This document shows positions 10,871 to 22,465 of a DNA stretch of 64,000 nucleotides, in pieces. Position numbers and translations under genes: made by a program. Below the pieces are notes generated by a model, which was given only the letters and a program-made list of their open reading frames with translations, did not search any database and was not told where the DNA came from. Positions within the stretch are counted from its first letter, which is position 1. Every line of letters begins with the position of its first letter. The DNA is taken from positions 50,742,272-50,806,271 of the forward strand of contig NC_135500.1 in NCBI RefSeq assembly GCF_052857255.1, given 5' to 3'. This DNA comes from Amblyomma americanum. Its lineage: Eukaryota > Arthropoda > Arachnida > Ixodida > Ixodidae.

Positions 10871-11058
10871 GCATCTACTGAAACGCAAAATGGCGGCACT
10901 GCTGCTGATGGCGATGGTGATGGAGGCTGTTGACTTCAGCCACCCATTGTTGCAAGACTTCCGTATTTTTTCCACCAATGACCGCTATATAAGACGGGGG
11001 TAGACTTTTCACCATGGTTTTTTGAAAAAAAGTTCGACCTATATTCCGGTTTTTATGG

Positions 11059-11715
11059 TAGGTTGTTTATCAGCATGCTCGCTCTAGCTGTTACTCTTGA
11101 CTAATGCTGTAGCTTTATGACTGCCAGCATTTGATTTCGCAGATAAATTTAATATATACAGTTGACAACCAATTTTTTTAACTCCTTCGGGACCACGAAA
11201 ATGTTCGAAAAATCTAGAAAATTCTAGATTACCCTATTTCGGTGTTCTCAAATAATCAGTCACAACCTTTTGCTTTTTTTTTCACGAAGGCAAAAACCAG
11301 CACCTTGTGTTCTCAAGCCTGAACTTATCGGAAGGCCACTTCGCCCTCAACACTGAAGAAGAGGCGTGCAGTGTTCAGTGCGTCCAAACTTGCATAGCGG
11401 AGGGCTGCACCTGATTTGCGAAGGAAGGGCGGCCACCTCTAAGCATGGTCGCAAGTCTGGAAAATTGAGCAGCGCGCAGCCGCTTGCAACTTCCACCTTT
11501 CAACCAAAAGGATAGCGCAACCTAAAACAACCAAAAGGATAGTGCAACCTACAATCTCCGCGATGGAAAATTCATACTTATGAGTTGGCGATGTTGTGCG
11601 ACTGTTGAGATGAAAAAAAAAAAAGTTGCCAGGACTGCCATGCATATAATGCCCAATTTTCCAGCCATCTGACCTAGAGTTGAAAGCTGCCAAACTAGTG
11701 AGTGTGCTTTTGGGC
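11059..11715. other. Intronic sequence without identified feature
   Basis: No domain-bearing frame is seen. A short direct repeat (CAACCTA/CAACCAAAAGGATAG) occurs near 11500-11550. Confidence 0.4.
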
Positions 11716-12035
11716 AATATTGTTATGTGGCGGCCAGCCGAAGAACGAGACACGATGATCGATGGCAATGAGTTGACTTAATGGCTGCTGGCCTAGTGTG
11801 AGCGCTCCTGCCCGCGCCACTGCACAGTTCGTCGTCGTCTTCGTCACACTACCCGGGGCCACCGAGCGATCGTCCCGATCAGTGACAAAGAGACGCGTGA
11901 AGTGGTTACAGGCTTAAGAGCATGGCTGGACAGGAACGAGAAAGGGGTGAGGTGCTGGCCGCCACGATGAATGAGATGGCTGAATGATACCTGGTCTTGA
12001 AGTTTCCGGGCCGCAGGTCACCAAGAGCCAATGGT
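11716..12035 (+). repeat. LTR-like dispersed repeat, copy 1
   Basis: Begins AATATTGTTATGTGGCGGCC and is alike over about 300 bp to 29346-29690 in the same orientation (shared blocks GATGGCAATGAG, CGCCACTGC, CCACGATGAA, GGGCC-CAGG). A TGTT start suggests an LTR, but no pol sequence adjoins it, so it may be a solo LTR or another dispersed repeat. Confidence 0.55.
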
Positions 12036-12890
12036 CGAGGCCCCAGGACGCGCCGAACAGCCTGGGCAGGGGAATGGTGTCTTCAGATGTAAGCGGCGTC
12101 TCGGGTTAATGGGGTCGATAGGTCAGGTCCTTGCGTCAGGTTCAGTTTGTCGTGTTGAGTGGTCTGGGCAGGGGACGGGGTGGGGGGGAACAACGGTGAG
12201 GTCGGTCTGGGTCTGAAAGGCTGGGGCACATTCCAATAACGCACTGGCATTGATTTCACATATTGTTTCAATCTTCTCTTGCAGCATTTTGGTGCGACTT
12301 ATACTGTGAACAGATTACATTTCTAAATCACTGCGCCGTGGCACGCTGCGCAGATTGACCGCTAGATCGAATGAGTCACATGGAATGTGACGCAGAAGGT
12401 ATATGAAAGCCGAGCCAAAGACATGCAAATATCAGCAAAAGCTCCAATTTCTTTGGGTTGGACATGTTGTGATTTCGGATTCAGAGTGCTGGAGATACTA
12501 CGATGCGCCTGATTTCTGTAGCTTGCCGCTGGTTATGTTATCCGTCGCTCAACAACAAAAGTTAACACAGAAGGCTGCTGAAGCCCTCGAGATCCGTGAT
12601 TACATGCAACAGCTGGGTACAAATCTCGGAGGTAATGCAGCTAGTTGCCGTCACCATACCACCGCAAAGAGTGTCCCCCTGCCCATTTATTTGGCCTTGC
12701 ATGCTCGCACCCATGGTGTTAGAAAACACCATGCTCGCACCTCGCAGGCCAATTTTACTACCTACACATTTCCTCTAAAGAGGTGCAGCCTCGCGGGAGC
12801 ATTGCCTGGTTCGCCACACGCCCAGGCTGCCCAGGTGGTGTGGCCACCCACTCAGGTTTCAATTAACGGACTATATTTTACATGAGATTG
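12036..12890. other. Intronic sequence; open frame without recognisable product
   Basis: A 160-codon plus-strand frame (12403-12885) has no recognisable domain and no splice context. I do not call it a gene. Confidence 0.3.
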
Positions 12891-12894
12891 AGAA

Positions 12895-13035
12895 GTTTGT
12901 ATGAATAGTGTGGCCGCAGCTGGCAAAGGACAGGGTTATATGGAGAGACATGGGAGGGGCCTTTGCCCTGCAGTGGGTGTAGTCAGGCTGGTGCTGGTGG
13001 TGGTTATGCGAATGATGATGATGGTGATGACGATT
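12895..13035 (+). pseudogene. RTE-type LINE 3' end fragment
   Basis: Contains GCAGCTGGCAAAGGACAGGG, GAGAGACATGGGAGGGGC and CCCTGCAGTGGGTGTAGTCA, followed by a GATGATGATGG tail. The 3' end matches the longer RTE copies at 29025 and 52700. It ends about 215 bp before exon 2. Confidence 0.85.
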
Positions 13036-13248
13036 TTACATAGGTTCCAATAAAGCTTGGACGGACCAAGTTGTACAGTTCGGATTGTCTGAAAATTGCA
13101 ATGAATGGTGCTTGAATTAAGGAGCTTGCTCTGTATCTCAACTAACCACATGATTTCGCGACCAACCAACTGGGCCAATTCCACACAACTGCTGCCTCTC
13201 CAAGAATTCATATAGGACTTGACTGTAATGCGGTGCTTGCTGTTTCAG

Positions 13249-13545
13249 CTTGTTCTGCCCACAGCACGTCAGAGCACCTTCACGCTTCTCTTCTGCGATG
13301 CCCTTCGCACGAATGAGTCGCTCAGCTGTCTGCGGTTGAGCCAGTGTGACCTGGGAGCGCGGACCACGTGCTCCGTCGTGGCGACCATCTGCCGTCTCCT
13401 GGAAGCGCAACTCCGCGATCTGTCGCTGGACTCCCTGCGTCTTGTTGGTGACGTGGGGCCTGCGCTGGAGGCTCTCGGGGATGGCCTGGCTGTGACAAGG
13501 ACTCTCAAGGCGCTCAAACTCATTGATGTTCACGTCACAGGAACA
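13249..13545 (+). CDS. LRR protein gene, coding exon 2 (LRRs)
   Basis: Exon of 297 nt (99 codons). It is entered after the acceptor GCTGTTTCAG in phase 0, matching the end of exon 1, and left at the donor GTGAGT (13546) in phase 0. It encodes ribonuclease-inhibitor-like repeats: DALRTNESLSCLRLSQCDLG, then LRDLSLDSLRLVGD and TLKALKLIDVHVTGT. The repeats follow the LxxLxLxxC/N pattern with helical spacers of about 28 residues. A second acceptor-like CAG at 13262-13264 would break the frame, so 13249 is preferred. The open frame beyond 13545 is intron. Confidence 0.85.
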
Positions 13546-14384
13546 GTGAGTGGGGTGATTGTCACTGTGTTTGGGGAATGTAGGCTTAGATTTTGTGTTT
13601 TGGTGTTTTCAGATAAGGAAGAAAAGTGGGCAGGGGTTTTCCTGCTTTCACTTTGTTCAAGTTGTTTTCATTTGTTGTTTTCACTTTGAGGTCATGTGAA
13701 AACATTAACTGAAGTTAAAATGTTGCCTGATACTGACAGCTGTGAAGCACTGTGCAGACTGATGGAAGAATTGCATCACATACACACACGTGCTAAATGA
13801 ACTGCTTCCTTGATGTGACTCACCTGTTCTACTGCTCACATGCTATGGATGCCCATGCCTCTTCCAAATCCTCAAGCAGAAAGCTAGTGTCTTTATCGAC
13901 AAGATCTCACTTTGCAACCATCCAAGGCTGAGGCAAAATAGCGTTGATGTGAAAGCCGAGCAATTCAAGTCACATTATTGGAAGCACAACATCGGCGGTG
14001 TCAAGGCCCCATTGTTCGATCCAGAGCAGCAGAAGCCAAGTGCCCAAAGTGTCAAACCCCACTCTTGCGTCTGAAATAGGGCCAGAAGGACAAGAACTCG
14101 CCACCTGATCTGCAGAAGCGGAGGATAAACGTAAACAAAGGCAATCAAAAGCCCTTCACATGCCAATTTAGAGAAAATTCATTTGGCTTTGCTTGCTCGG
14201 TCTGTGATCAATGAGGGTTTTGTGGTTGACGTGTCAGCTGCCACATGCGTTGCTCCAGTTGCAGCAACCCTTTGTGAATATTTTAGCCTTCACTGGAAGA
14301 CTCTTCCTGTAGTCCTGTATCTTCAAGCTGTTCTGCTCTTGCATCAGTGATTGAAACATTTGTGGCAGCACACTGGGAATTATC

Positions 14385-14800
14385 ATGGCGTCTCCGCTGT
14401 GAAAAATCTGACTGCAGGGTGGCTATGTTGAAAAAACTTGAGGGCATACATAAGCTCTGCGTTAAGTGTATGACGCAATAGCATTATTGGGTTAAAGCCC
14501 ATATATGTGGAATAGGTCATTCTCAACTTTACATTTATAGACCGCTGAGAGTCCTCATACCACTTCTGGCGCAGTGGTGCAGCGGTTAAGCGATGCCCTG
14601 GGATGGCAGGTGCTGTCATCGGTCGCGCTTGTGAGACACATGTTGCCCTTCCTTAGCAACCTCTCGTGAGCAATCATTAATTTAACACACACCTGTCACG
14701 GTGGTAAGATGCTCACAATCCGTTTGGCAGGTTGTGATTAGCCGCAAGGTCTCGTGAGCTAGGTAGTTGACTCTGTCACCGACGCTGGGCAGTTTTTTCT
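14385..14800 (-). repeat. Dispersed repeat family X, copy 1
   Basis: On the minus strand this matches 33385-33860 (plus) over several hundred bases. Shared landmarks in order are ATTGTGAGC, TTAATGATT, GGTTGCTnnGG, CTTAACCGCnGCACCA, AAGTGGTATGAGGAnnC, TATAAATG-AAAG and TATATGGGC. A tRNA-like A box (GTGCAGCGGTTAAGCG on the plus strand) hints at a SINE-type or composite origin. Confidence 0.65.
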
Positions 14801-15371
14801 GACAATGAGGGTACTAACGTTTTCGCATTAAAATGAAGGCATACACAATGCTTATTTTTTACATTTGATGCAGTTAATAGTCCTTGTGAGCACTTGTATA
14901 CTATAGCCCTTGTGAGTTATGATGCCACAGGGTCACTTGACCTAGGTGACCCACTCGGTCGCTTCTCCGGGGATTTTTTGCTCACAACGCCGACGACGCC
15001 GGATTCTCTGCACAGCAGGAGCTAGCGATATTGCATTAAAGTCACCAACCACCAAAGAAATGTTTTTTGTCGCGATAGCTACATTACGGTAGTGTTGCGA
15101 GCCTTCAGCGTGGCGGCGCTGCCACGCTGTCACGTTGTTGGTCACGTGGTGTGGGGCAGCTGCCGGCAGCGCAGCACCGTGGCTGATCACGTGGTTTGTC
15201 GCGTATTTGGTCACATAACCAAGTTCCGCTCGGCCAGCTGTTTAGCCAGGAAGGTTTAACCAGAGCTAAACCACCGCCAGTTTTTTTTTTTTATGTTTCG
15301 GCTTCCACACGGACACCTTGTTCATAATGTGTTAGTGGCGCGAATGGCAGGCTATCTATGGTTGAATATAT

Positions 15372-16833
15372 AGTAGAATCACAATGTTATGAATCTCACG
15401 AGGTCGCCAGGAATATTCATGCCGTCCAAAATTTGTATCATCGAAAGTAGAAAAATTCCTATGCATAAGTGTGCGAAATGCATTTATGCAGATTCGGTTT
15501 CAGATGAGGGGATTTACTTACAAACATCTACTTACTCACAATGGTCTGAGCGCAGTTTGAGTGCCACTCCTCACTGCTCGCTGTGCATACTGAGTGATGG
15601 ACGGTTGGGCATCGGTGATATGTGGGCTGGGCACTGCTGCTCATTGCTTGAGGTGTGTACCATACGACTAGCAGTCCAAGCGTTGGCAGTGTAAGGGCAT
15701 GGTCATGGTTCTTTCGTTCGTTTCATCCGTAGCAGCACATCACAGGAGTGCATCTGAATTTTACGCCTATTACAGTGTAATCTGTTTATAACGATACCAG
15801 ATATAACAATATATCGCTTATAACGAACAAATACTCCCATTGCGCCTATGTAAAAATAAACCACATATAACGATAAATTTATCGGTGAGTGAAATAATGG
15901 ATATAACGATATGATTCTGACCGCCTGGAAGGTGTTTACCATCATAATTTGTCTGAAAGTTTGATGAAAAATAGGATACTTTGAATTGATTGACATGAAA
16001 ACTTCTCAAACAGATTGGCGTGACTAGATCCGTGTGATGGCGTTGCGTACATTTTTATGAGCCAAGCATTGTCGTTGCAATCGTTGGAGGGAGGAGGGAA
16101 GAGCTTGCATTGGCCGCCGCCGCACAGCGCTTCTCACGCAAGCATAGTTTTCGCCGTTTTTGCCCATTTGTGTGTTTCTGAACTGGGTAAAAAAGGCAGC
16201 GACTAAGCGCAGGGCAATATCTCTGAACCCAGCCACCCTACTTTTGCCGTTGAGATTTTTTTTTTTTTCAAGCGTTAGCTTTTCATACTCATTTCCTCGT
16301 TTCGCACTGTCCGCAGCGCAGACCTTGGCAGCGTGCCAAGATACTATGCGCCGATAACATCATGACATGTTTATCTTTTGATGGGAGCTTTGGTGGGGGT
16401 GGCTCATTTGGTGAACTTGGCAGGGCGCCAAGACGCTGTGCGCTCTTGATAGGAGCACTGGTGGTGGTGGCTACATGCATGGGGGTATGCATGGATCAGC
16501 CACTTTTTTTGGCTTGTGCAGATATAACGATGCTCATTTATAACGATCAATTTTCCGGTTTTTTCTCGATATTGCTGTAAGTGGATTACACTACGCGTGC
16601 AGCACGATGCTGTGTTGCCAGTCAATCTAGGGTGTTGCCGCCTTGCCGGGCTTGTGACAAATCCTCTCAGGTGTTCTTCATGGACCACTCCAGGCCTTCA
16701 AATTAATGAAGCTGGTGAAAGCTGCCGGTTTGGATTATCAAATGAAATGTATTAGAAATTAAGGGGTGCAAAAATTCTATGAATTATATAGGATTTTGAA
16801 TTAATTTAGATTGAATTATTGAGGTTTTACTGT
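15372..16833. mobile_element. pogo/Tc1-type MITE hosting another MITE
   Basis: The left end (AGTAGAATCACAATGTTATG) and the reverse complement of the right end (CAGTAAAACCTCAATAATTC) are diverged inverted repeats. The left part is alike to 51288-51540 (shared TATGAATCTCAC, ATTCATnTGC, ATGCAGATnnG). The nested MITE at 15773-16592 lies within it. Confidence 0.55.
15773..16592. mobile_element. MITE with CAGTGTAATC ends and TATAACGATA motifs
   Basis: The left end CAGTGTAATCTGTTTATAAC pairs with the right end (...GTGGATTACACTA). A TA lies before the left end. Numerous TATAACGAT motifs occur near both ends. A second copy lies at 31761-32410. The type is close to pogo-class MITEs. Confidence 0.75.
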
Positions 16834-16997
16834 ACGCTGAGGGCTTTAATTTTTTTAAGACAATAGGTTTGTCAGGTAGGTATTGTGACACTTATGATAT
16901 CATTGTTGAAGTACAAGTAATATTGATTGGTAGTATTACTAGCAGTGGTAGTCTTTTGCAGCAGTAATCTCAGCGGCATTGCCACCTCCAGGATCAC

Positions 16998-18690
16998 ATT
17001 TATTTATTTATTCACGTTACCTCTAAAGGCCCTCACTGGGAGGGTATTACTCAGGAGGGGAAGAACAAGTGAAATGATGAACACAATGATTAGAACGCAA
17101 GTCATAACAAAAAGGGAAGACAAACAATAAAGAGACAAGAATAGTCATAACAGATTTCTATCACAGAGGAGTTCTTGGAATTTTTTTTGTCTGCTTCTGT
17201 CACGACGTCCGATGGCAAACTATTGCACTCAAGACAATGAATGGCACTGTACACGTTTAACTTTGAAAGAATGACCATCTCGTGGAAAGATGACATGAGG
17301 TGACTGGAACAAAACGTCACGAAGGAATGGATGGTGATAAAGTTTGTAGAAAAGTGTTAAACGAGCAAGTTTATGGCTATGTGATAAGTATTACAGTCCG
17401 GCAGGTTTCTTTAATGTTGAGATGCTTCTGAAAGGTGATTAGTCTCAAAATATGAAACGAACAGCATGGCTCTAGAAGGATTCAATGTTAGTTATAACAT
17501 AAACCTAGTCAGGGTCCTAAATGGCTGCTGCGTCCCCAATTTTGAGCCGTATTAAGGTGGTATAGGCAAGTCTTTTGACAAGGATAGGGGCGGGCGTGTT
17601 TGAGGTTATGTTTGAAGAGACCAAGTGTACGGTTAGCAGTCACTAGGGTGAGATCAATATGGTGATACCACGTTAAGTCAAAGTGAGGTTGTGGAAATAT
17701 GGGGGGGACAGCCTCCCCCCCTCCCCCCCACTCCGCTGATGCAGTGTTCCCACTTGCTAACCACAGAGCGGTTCGTGCTCGAGGGAGCTGAGGGAGGGAC
17801 GACAAAGCGTGAACACTCGTATGCTATTTATTACACTTGCAATTATTACACAGAGCGGGCCAACTAGCTACAAAACATCAGCGATGCATTCCTCGGAAAT
17901 AGAAGGCTACGTAAGGACTTCCGACTTACCGGCTGGGACAGGGCGAGACTTCGGAAGTATCGGCGGCGAACATTTGTATGTGCTGACAATGGTGGCGGGG
18001 TTTTCCCATGCACGCCGCATTCTTGTGGCAATGCCATTCCCGAGCATATGCCATTCCCGAGCATTTGATGCAGAAGGTGACAAGAGCGTGTGTTTGCTGC
18101 GCTCGCTTTGCTGCCTGGAACCAGAAATCCAATGGCAAGGCACAACGGGTCTCCGTGCGCCTGCCGCGGAAGGTAATTAGAGCATGCAGCTGCAACTGCT
18201 TGTGACGCTGGCTGGATCCCGAAGAAACGCTCTCCGGCTCCGCAGAATTCCACAAAACCTACGAGGTGGCGCTCTCATCGCTGTTTCCCCCTTCCCCCAT
18301 TTGGAAGACTTACTTCCTTGCCCAGCCGGTGCTGTCCTGACACACGATGGTGAAGATGGGCTGCGTTGAAATGGAGGGGGGAAACAGGTTTCCATAAGGT
18401 GCAGCCTAAGGTACTTATAGGTTGTCGTTATTTCTACAGTATTGTCATTAAGAACGTAAGTGGTTGGAATACATGCTGACTGACGAATGAAAGACATGTT
18501 TTGTTTTAGAAGCGTTAGGGTCATTAACCAGGATGAGCGCCATGAGCTGTCTGCGTCCAGGTCAGACTGTAAAGATTGGTGATCAGTATCACTAGTAATG
18601 TTATGGTAAATTATGCGATTGTTAGCAAAGAGTCTAAATTTAGATGTTACACAGGCAGGTAGGTCATTAATATAGCTCAGTTCAGTTTAT
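16998..18690 (-). pseudogene. CR1/Jockey-like LINE fragment, interrupted
   Basis: Read on the minus strand from about 18690: YINDLPACVTSKFRLFANNR, where the FADD catalytic box has become FANN (18618-18629), then WLMTLTLLKQN and TYKYLRLHLMETC. Between about 18375 and 17705 a roughly 0.65-kb insertion interrupts it. LINE sequence resumes with HFDLTWYHHIDLTLVTANRT and LGLFKHNLKHA, the usual downstream RT region. The 3' end lies at 16998-17013 in an ATAAATAAATA tail. The element is dead through the insertion, frame breaks and the altered catalytic box. Confidence 0.8.
17705..18375. other. Unidentified insertion inside the LINE
   Basis: Separates two halves of a LINE coding frame. Its borders fall in C-rich tracts (CCCCCC on one side, GGGGGG on the other). 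It holds a duplicated ATGCCATTCCCGAGCAT. I recognise no coding domain; an LTR is possible. Confidence 0.4.
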
Positions 18691-18879
18691 TACATTAAAG
18701 GCCCCCTTTTTTTTTCAGGGGTATTAAAATAAGGGTGGGATTTTAGTGAAATGAGCAAACAAAACAGCGAATATTATTTATCACTGGGCAGAAAAGAACA
18801 GGGCAGAAAAATATGCTAATGCTGAGTTAATCCCATCATAGTTAGCGCTGCTGTAACATCTGATTTGTTTAATAAGTAG

Positions 18880-19010
18880 GGGTGTTCGAAAATATGCGAA
18901 ATTTCTAATACGAGTCGAATATGTTTGATATTCGATTCGTAGTCGAAAATTGATATTCGTGAATTTCCGAATATTCGAAAATTCCCGAATACTCGCCAGT
19001 GATCGTATAC
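18880..19010. repeat. TTCGAA/ATTCG-rich palindromic repeat end
   Basis: Starts GGGGTGTTCGAAAATATGCG and is dense in ATATTCGAT/CGAATAT words, like the ends of some hAT-type MITEs. I could not find the partner end. Confidence 0.4.
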
Positions 19011-20026
19011 TGCGCATACTTTCATAAATTCGACAGTGGGAAAACCACAATATCTGGGCAAATTAGCAGATTCCAGTAAAACAATAGAGAGGTCCTATCC
19101 GCTTCCTTGTCCGCCGTCTATCACGAGGACCGACCGCATCCCGACACCTCAAGGCTTCACCTCGGAAGAATTTCCCCAGGTGGGCTTTCCCACATATCAC
19201 CCGTGCTGCGAACAAGATGGCCGACGGCCCGCTTCGAGCAATCGCAACGCGAAATCGCGCTTTTTTTTTAATCCTCCGGTAATACGTTACATATTTAATG
19301 CCCACATCCGAAGAATGCGTCCTGTCGCCTTCATAACTCTCCAAGCGTGACTGCGGAAAGAAATGCGACGGATAGAGCGCCTCCAACTGCACCAGCTCCT
19401 TCCCTCGTCTGCCCAACGTTGATCTGCCCCGCACCACAGGCCATGTCGAGCTGCGGCATAGGCTGCAGCTGTCCCGTTCATTTCAGTCGGGCTCAATTCT
19501 TACACACCACCCCAATGGCAAAGAAGAACATGCCATTAACCCAAGTGGCAAAAATAAGGAACGAACAGCCAAGCCTATCGTAGCCAGTTCATACAGTTGA
19601 CTTTGTTTAAATCCAAGATGTCACTTTTCGCAGCGTCGAAGAATTGGTTGCTTGTGATAGCAGTGCAATGGACTATGTTCTAGTGTGACTGGATATGTGC
19701 ATAGATGGTGACTGCGGGAGCGGAGTATGTGCTATTATAAGTGACTGTGCACATAGCGGGGTTGATCCGGTCAGGTTTTAGGACATTGTTAACATAGAAG
19801 CGATGCTACGGTGAAGCAATTGCCGGCAGAATAAGCAAGGCTAATCTCACCTGTAGCATTCAACACCTCAACTCAAATTAATTTGGCAGGAAAGAAAACG
19901 TACTTTCATTTAGTTAAAAAAATCGAACTTGTGGACTCCACAGAATACGAAATATTGGTCGTGAATGTGCACATGTTCCTATGAGGTGAGTGACAGTCCC
20001 TAAACGATGTCTGAAATATCACAAAA
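19011..20026. other. Intronic sequence without identified feature
   Basis: Only short frames without domains. The stretch AAATTATTGGAGTCCGAAAT just downstream (20027-20067) is the right end of a CAGTAGCCAACCGACATTTC-type element. Its relatives' ends are at 26618 and about 61330. Confidence 0.35.
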
Positions 20027-20067
20027 GTCCAAATTATTGGAGTCCGAAATGTCGGTTGGCTACTGTA

Positions 20068-20974
20068 CAAGGTGCTACCCAAAGTTTCGGGGAGTTTAAA
20101 CACTGCTTGGGAACTAGGTGTACTTCGCCTTTCCGCTGGGAGATGTGGCAAGCAATCTGCCTTATGTACCAGTGTGCTGACAGCCGTGCAGCTGAACGGT
20201 CGTGTTGTTTTGTTCTGTTCGATTTTGCAGCGGTATGTTTCAGTGATTCAGCGCATTTCTTTTGATCTGAATGATGAGCTTTAAGAAGCAAAGCATCTGC
20301 ATCAAATTCTGTTCCAGATTTAACATACTGACTGCAGAGGCCTATTGTATGCTACAGAAAGCTTTCTGAGCTAATTCCATAAACAAAAGCAAAGAGGTTC
20401 TTGTTGTACAAGTGGTTCGAAGATTTCCACACGTCTGTCGACGGCGATGAGCACTCCGGATGGCCACCAACTACGATAACACAGACAAGAATAGTGGAAG
20501 TTGGCAAGGCTATTTTTTGCAGATCGCAGGCAAACTATCTGCGATGTCTATAATAGTGTAGGACAGTTTCAGGACAGTTTTCTGGTGAAACGTCCAGAAA
20601 AGTGGAACGACAACAACTGGCTGCTCTAGCATGACAGCGCTCCCACACACACATGTTGTTCAACAGTTCTGCATTTGCCCTATTTGCCTGACCTTGCTTC
20701 CTGTGACTTTTTCTTGTTCCTGAAAATGAAATTGAGGCTGAAAGGGTGTCAATTTAATGCAGCTGAAGAGATCCAGTCGAAATCTCAGGAGGTCCTCAAA
20801 TCGTTCACACTTGGCGACTTCCACGCATGCATAGAATCATGGTAGAAATGCTGTGATCGATTTGTAGATGCTGAATGTTACCGCTTTCGAAGGAAACAGT
20901 GCAAACTAGGACATAAGGTGAACGTCTTCTTTTATTTAGATCGTACTCGCCAAACTTTTCGGTAGCACCTCACA
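20068..20974 (+). pseudogene. mariner transposon remnant
   Basis: Inverted ends contain AAGGTGCTACCCAAAGTTTC on the left and the complement of AGGTGCTACCGAAAAGTTTG on the right, with TA beside them. The interior reads, in broken frames, KQSICIKFCSRFNI, then YKWFEDFHTSVDGDEHSG, then HDSAPTHT, LPDLASCDFFLFLKMK and FNAAEEIQSKSQEVLKSFT. These are the mariner transposase N-terminal HTH, the HDNA-PxH region and the SPDLAPCDFFLF box. The middle, with the first catalytic aspartate, is deleted and several stops are present. Confidence 0.9.
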
Positions 20975-21090
20975 TATGCTTTCTGTGGAGGTGCCGTTTA
21001 GGTGCGTGCTCTACAGGTTTGTGAGTGGCTCTTCTTAAATGGAAGTGGTTTAGCTGCAATGCTGTTCCTTCTTTGTCCTGGAAGAGAAAA

Positions 21091-21107
21091 GGGGGGGGGG
21101 GGGGGGG
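21091..21107 (+). repeat. Homopolymer of 17 G
   Basis: Uninterrupted G17 in the intron about 200 bp before exon 3. It can form a G-quadruplex, and its length may be affected by assembly error. Confidence 0.9.
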
Positions 21108-21305
21108 CTAATAAGTGCAGGTTTTTTTCTTTTTATCTCTGAACATGTTTTGGAATGTGAAGGCTTCCTGTTTTTTTTTCATCTCACATGCAGTCATCAA
21201 AAGGAGGCTTGCGCTCGGTATTTTCAGGGCACCCAATTCATGCCCCCCTCGTGGCCTTCGCTCTTCTCTCTCTTCCTGAAATGCTAAAGCTGGCACCTGT
21301 TGCAG

Positions 21306-21683
21306 GGGGCAGCTGCACTGGGCTCTGGCGGTGTCGCTGGGATCATCCTGGACGCCCTCGCCTACAACCGGAGCATCACCTGCCTGGCCCTGGACAGCTG
21401 GTCGGCCACGCAGGACAATGCAGTCAGCCTGAGGCGATTGCTGGTGGGCACCGCATCATGTATAGCAGACCTGAGCGTGTCCAGTGGCAGGCGCTGCCAT
21501 GAAGTGAGCTCGGTGTTCAGGGCACTGCTTGCCAACCGCAGTGTCCTTCGGCTCAGCCTGCAGGGGTTTCTTGTCACTCCAGGTGACATGCAGTCGTTCA
21601 CCAAGCTCTTCACCAGGAACAGGACACTGCAAGAGATTTCCTTCACCAGCTGCACTTGGGATGTCTGGGAACAAGACGACCAG
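21306..21683 (+). CDS. LRR protein gene, coding exon 3 (LRRs)
   Basis: Exon of 378 nt (126 codons). It follows the acceptor CACCTGTTGCAG in phase 0 and ends before the donor GTGCGT (21684) in phase 0. It reads GAAALGSGGVAGIILDALAY and continues with NRSITCLALDSWS, ALLANRSVLRLSLQGFLVT and FTRNRTLQEISFTSCTW. This is the same repeat type as exon 2, with the characteristic NRSxxxLxL turn seen twice. The GTG-AAALGSGG junction with exon 2 restores a normal helix, which supports the splicing. The frame beyond 21683 is intron. Confidence 0.85.
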
Positions 21684-21864
21684 GTGCGTGGCCATTCCAC
21701 TGAGCAGAAGCACAAGTGAGGGCCAGTGAATGTGGGTCACTGTACTGCACTGTGCAATACTGTGCACAGTCAAGGTTTTAATTTGCGAGTCACTGTTCGC
21801 CAAGTGTGCTAAACAGGACTAGTTGTAAATTTTCTCTGGTCCCGTTGCTTCGCAGTTACAAAAT

Positions 21865-22380
21865 ACAGTGGAATCTTGGTGATATCATAAAGCTGATATC
21901 AACTGATAAAGTTCCGTGATCATAAAGGGCATTTTGTAATATGCAAAATTCAGGCGTTCTGAACACTCTTCTATACCCCTCCGTTTATATACCCCTCTGG
22001 GTGGTATAAACATGGGAGCCGTGGCCACACTCGCGAGGGGCGCTGCCCTCACATAGGTGATGCCACAAACACCAGTACACACCTGTGAGCACTGAATGCT
22101 GGTGCGCAGCCATAAATAAATCTGTTAGTCTGTAAATAGATTTGCATGAATTCATTTCCCATGCTCCAGCTTTTGAATTGAGTGTTTCAACATCATAGTG
22201 TAAAGCATTTCATGTCACAGAAAAGCCAGCGTCGTCGTTGGCCGTGAGCGAAAAATTTCAGTAGAAGCAAAGAATTAAGAAAATTCAGGAACAGGCCAAA
22301 GAATGTTCGCATTGACGCCAAATTTATTAAAGAGGTTTCTGAAACCAAAGGAAAGTAATTGCACTGAAAAGAAAATTTTG
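21865..22380. other. Intron with one pogo-type end
   Basis: ACAGTGGAATCTTGGTGATA at 21865 resembles a pogo-type terminal repeat. No partner end was identified. CAGAAAAGCCAGCGTCGTCG near 22218 resembles the CAGAAAAGCTGGCGTC near the start of repeat X. Confidence 0.35.
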
Positions 22381-22384
22381 TTAA

Positions 22385-22465
22385 TCTGGGTTTGGGTGGG
22401 AATTGAACCTAGGGCCTTCGGATTGCAAAGCGGTTAGACTACCCATAGGCCACGAAGGCTCGTTG
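22385..22465 (-). repeat. tRNA-like SINE head
   Basis: On the minus strand GTGGCCTATGGGTAGTCTAA resembles an A box and GGTTCAATTCCCACC a B box. The D and anticodon arms do not fold well and no mature acceptor stem is visible, so this is a SINE relic rather than a tRNA gene. Confidence 0.55.

Larger units (their letters stand above)
6904..11058 (-). mobile_element. TA-flanked element with Brinker-type DNA-binding remnant, split by a P element
   Basis: The ends are inverted repeats: CCGTAAAAACCGGACTATAG on the left and, reverse complemented, CCATAAAAACCGGAATATAG on the right. Both are flanked by TA (6902-6903, 11059-11060). Without the P-type insertion (7548-10870) the element is about 0.83 kb, oriented on the minus strand. 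It carries the start of a protein with a Brinker-type region but no DDE domain, so it is an internally deleted copy. Confidence 0.8.

Noticed and set aside
12403..12885. 160-codon open frame in intron 1
   Set aside because: No recognisable domain, no splice or promoter context, mixed composition; the length is not convincing in a window of this size.
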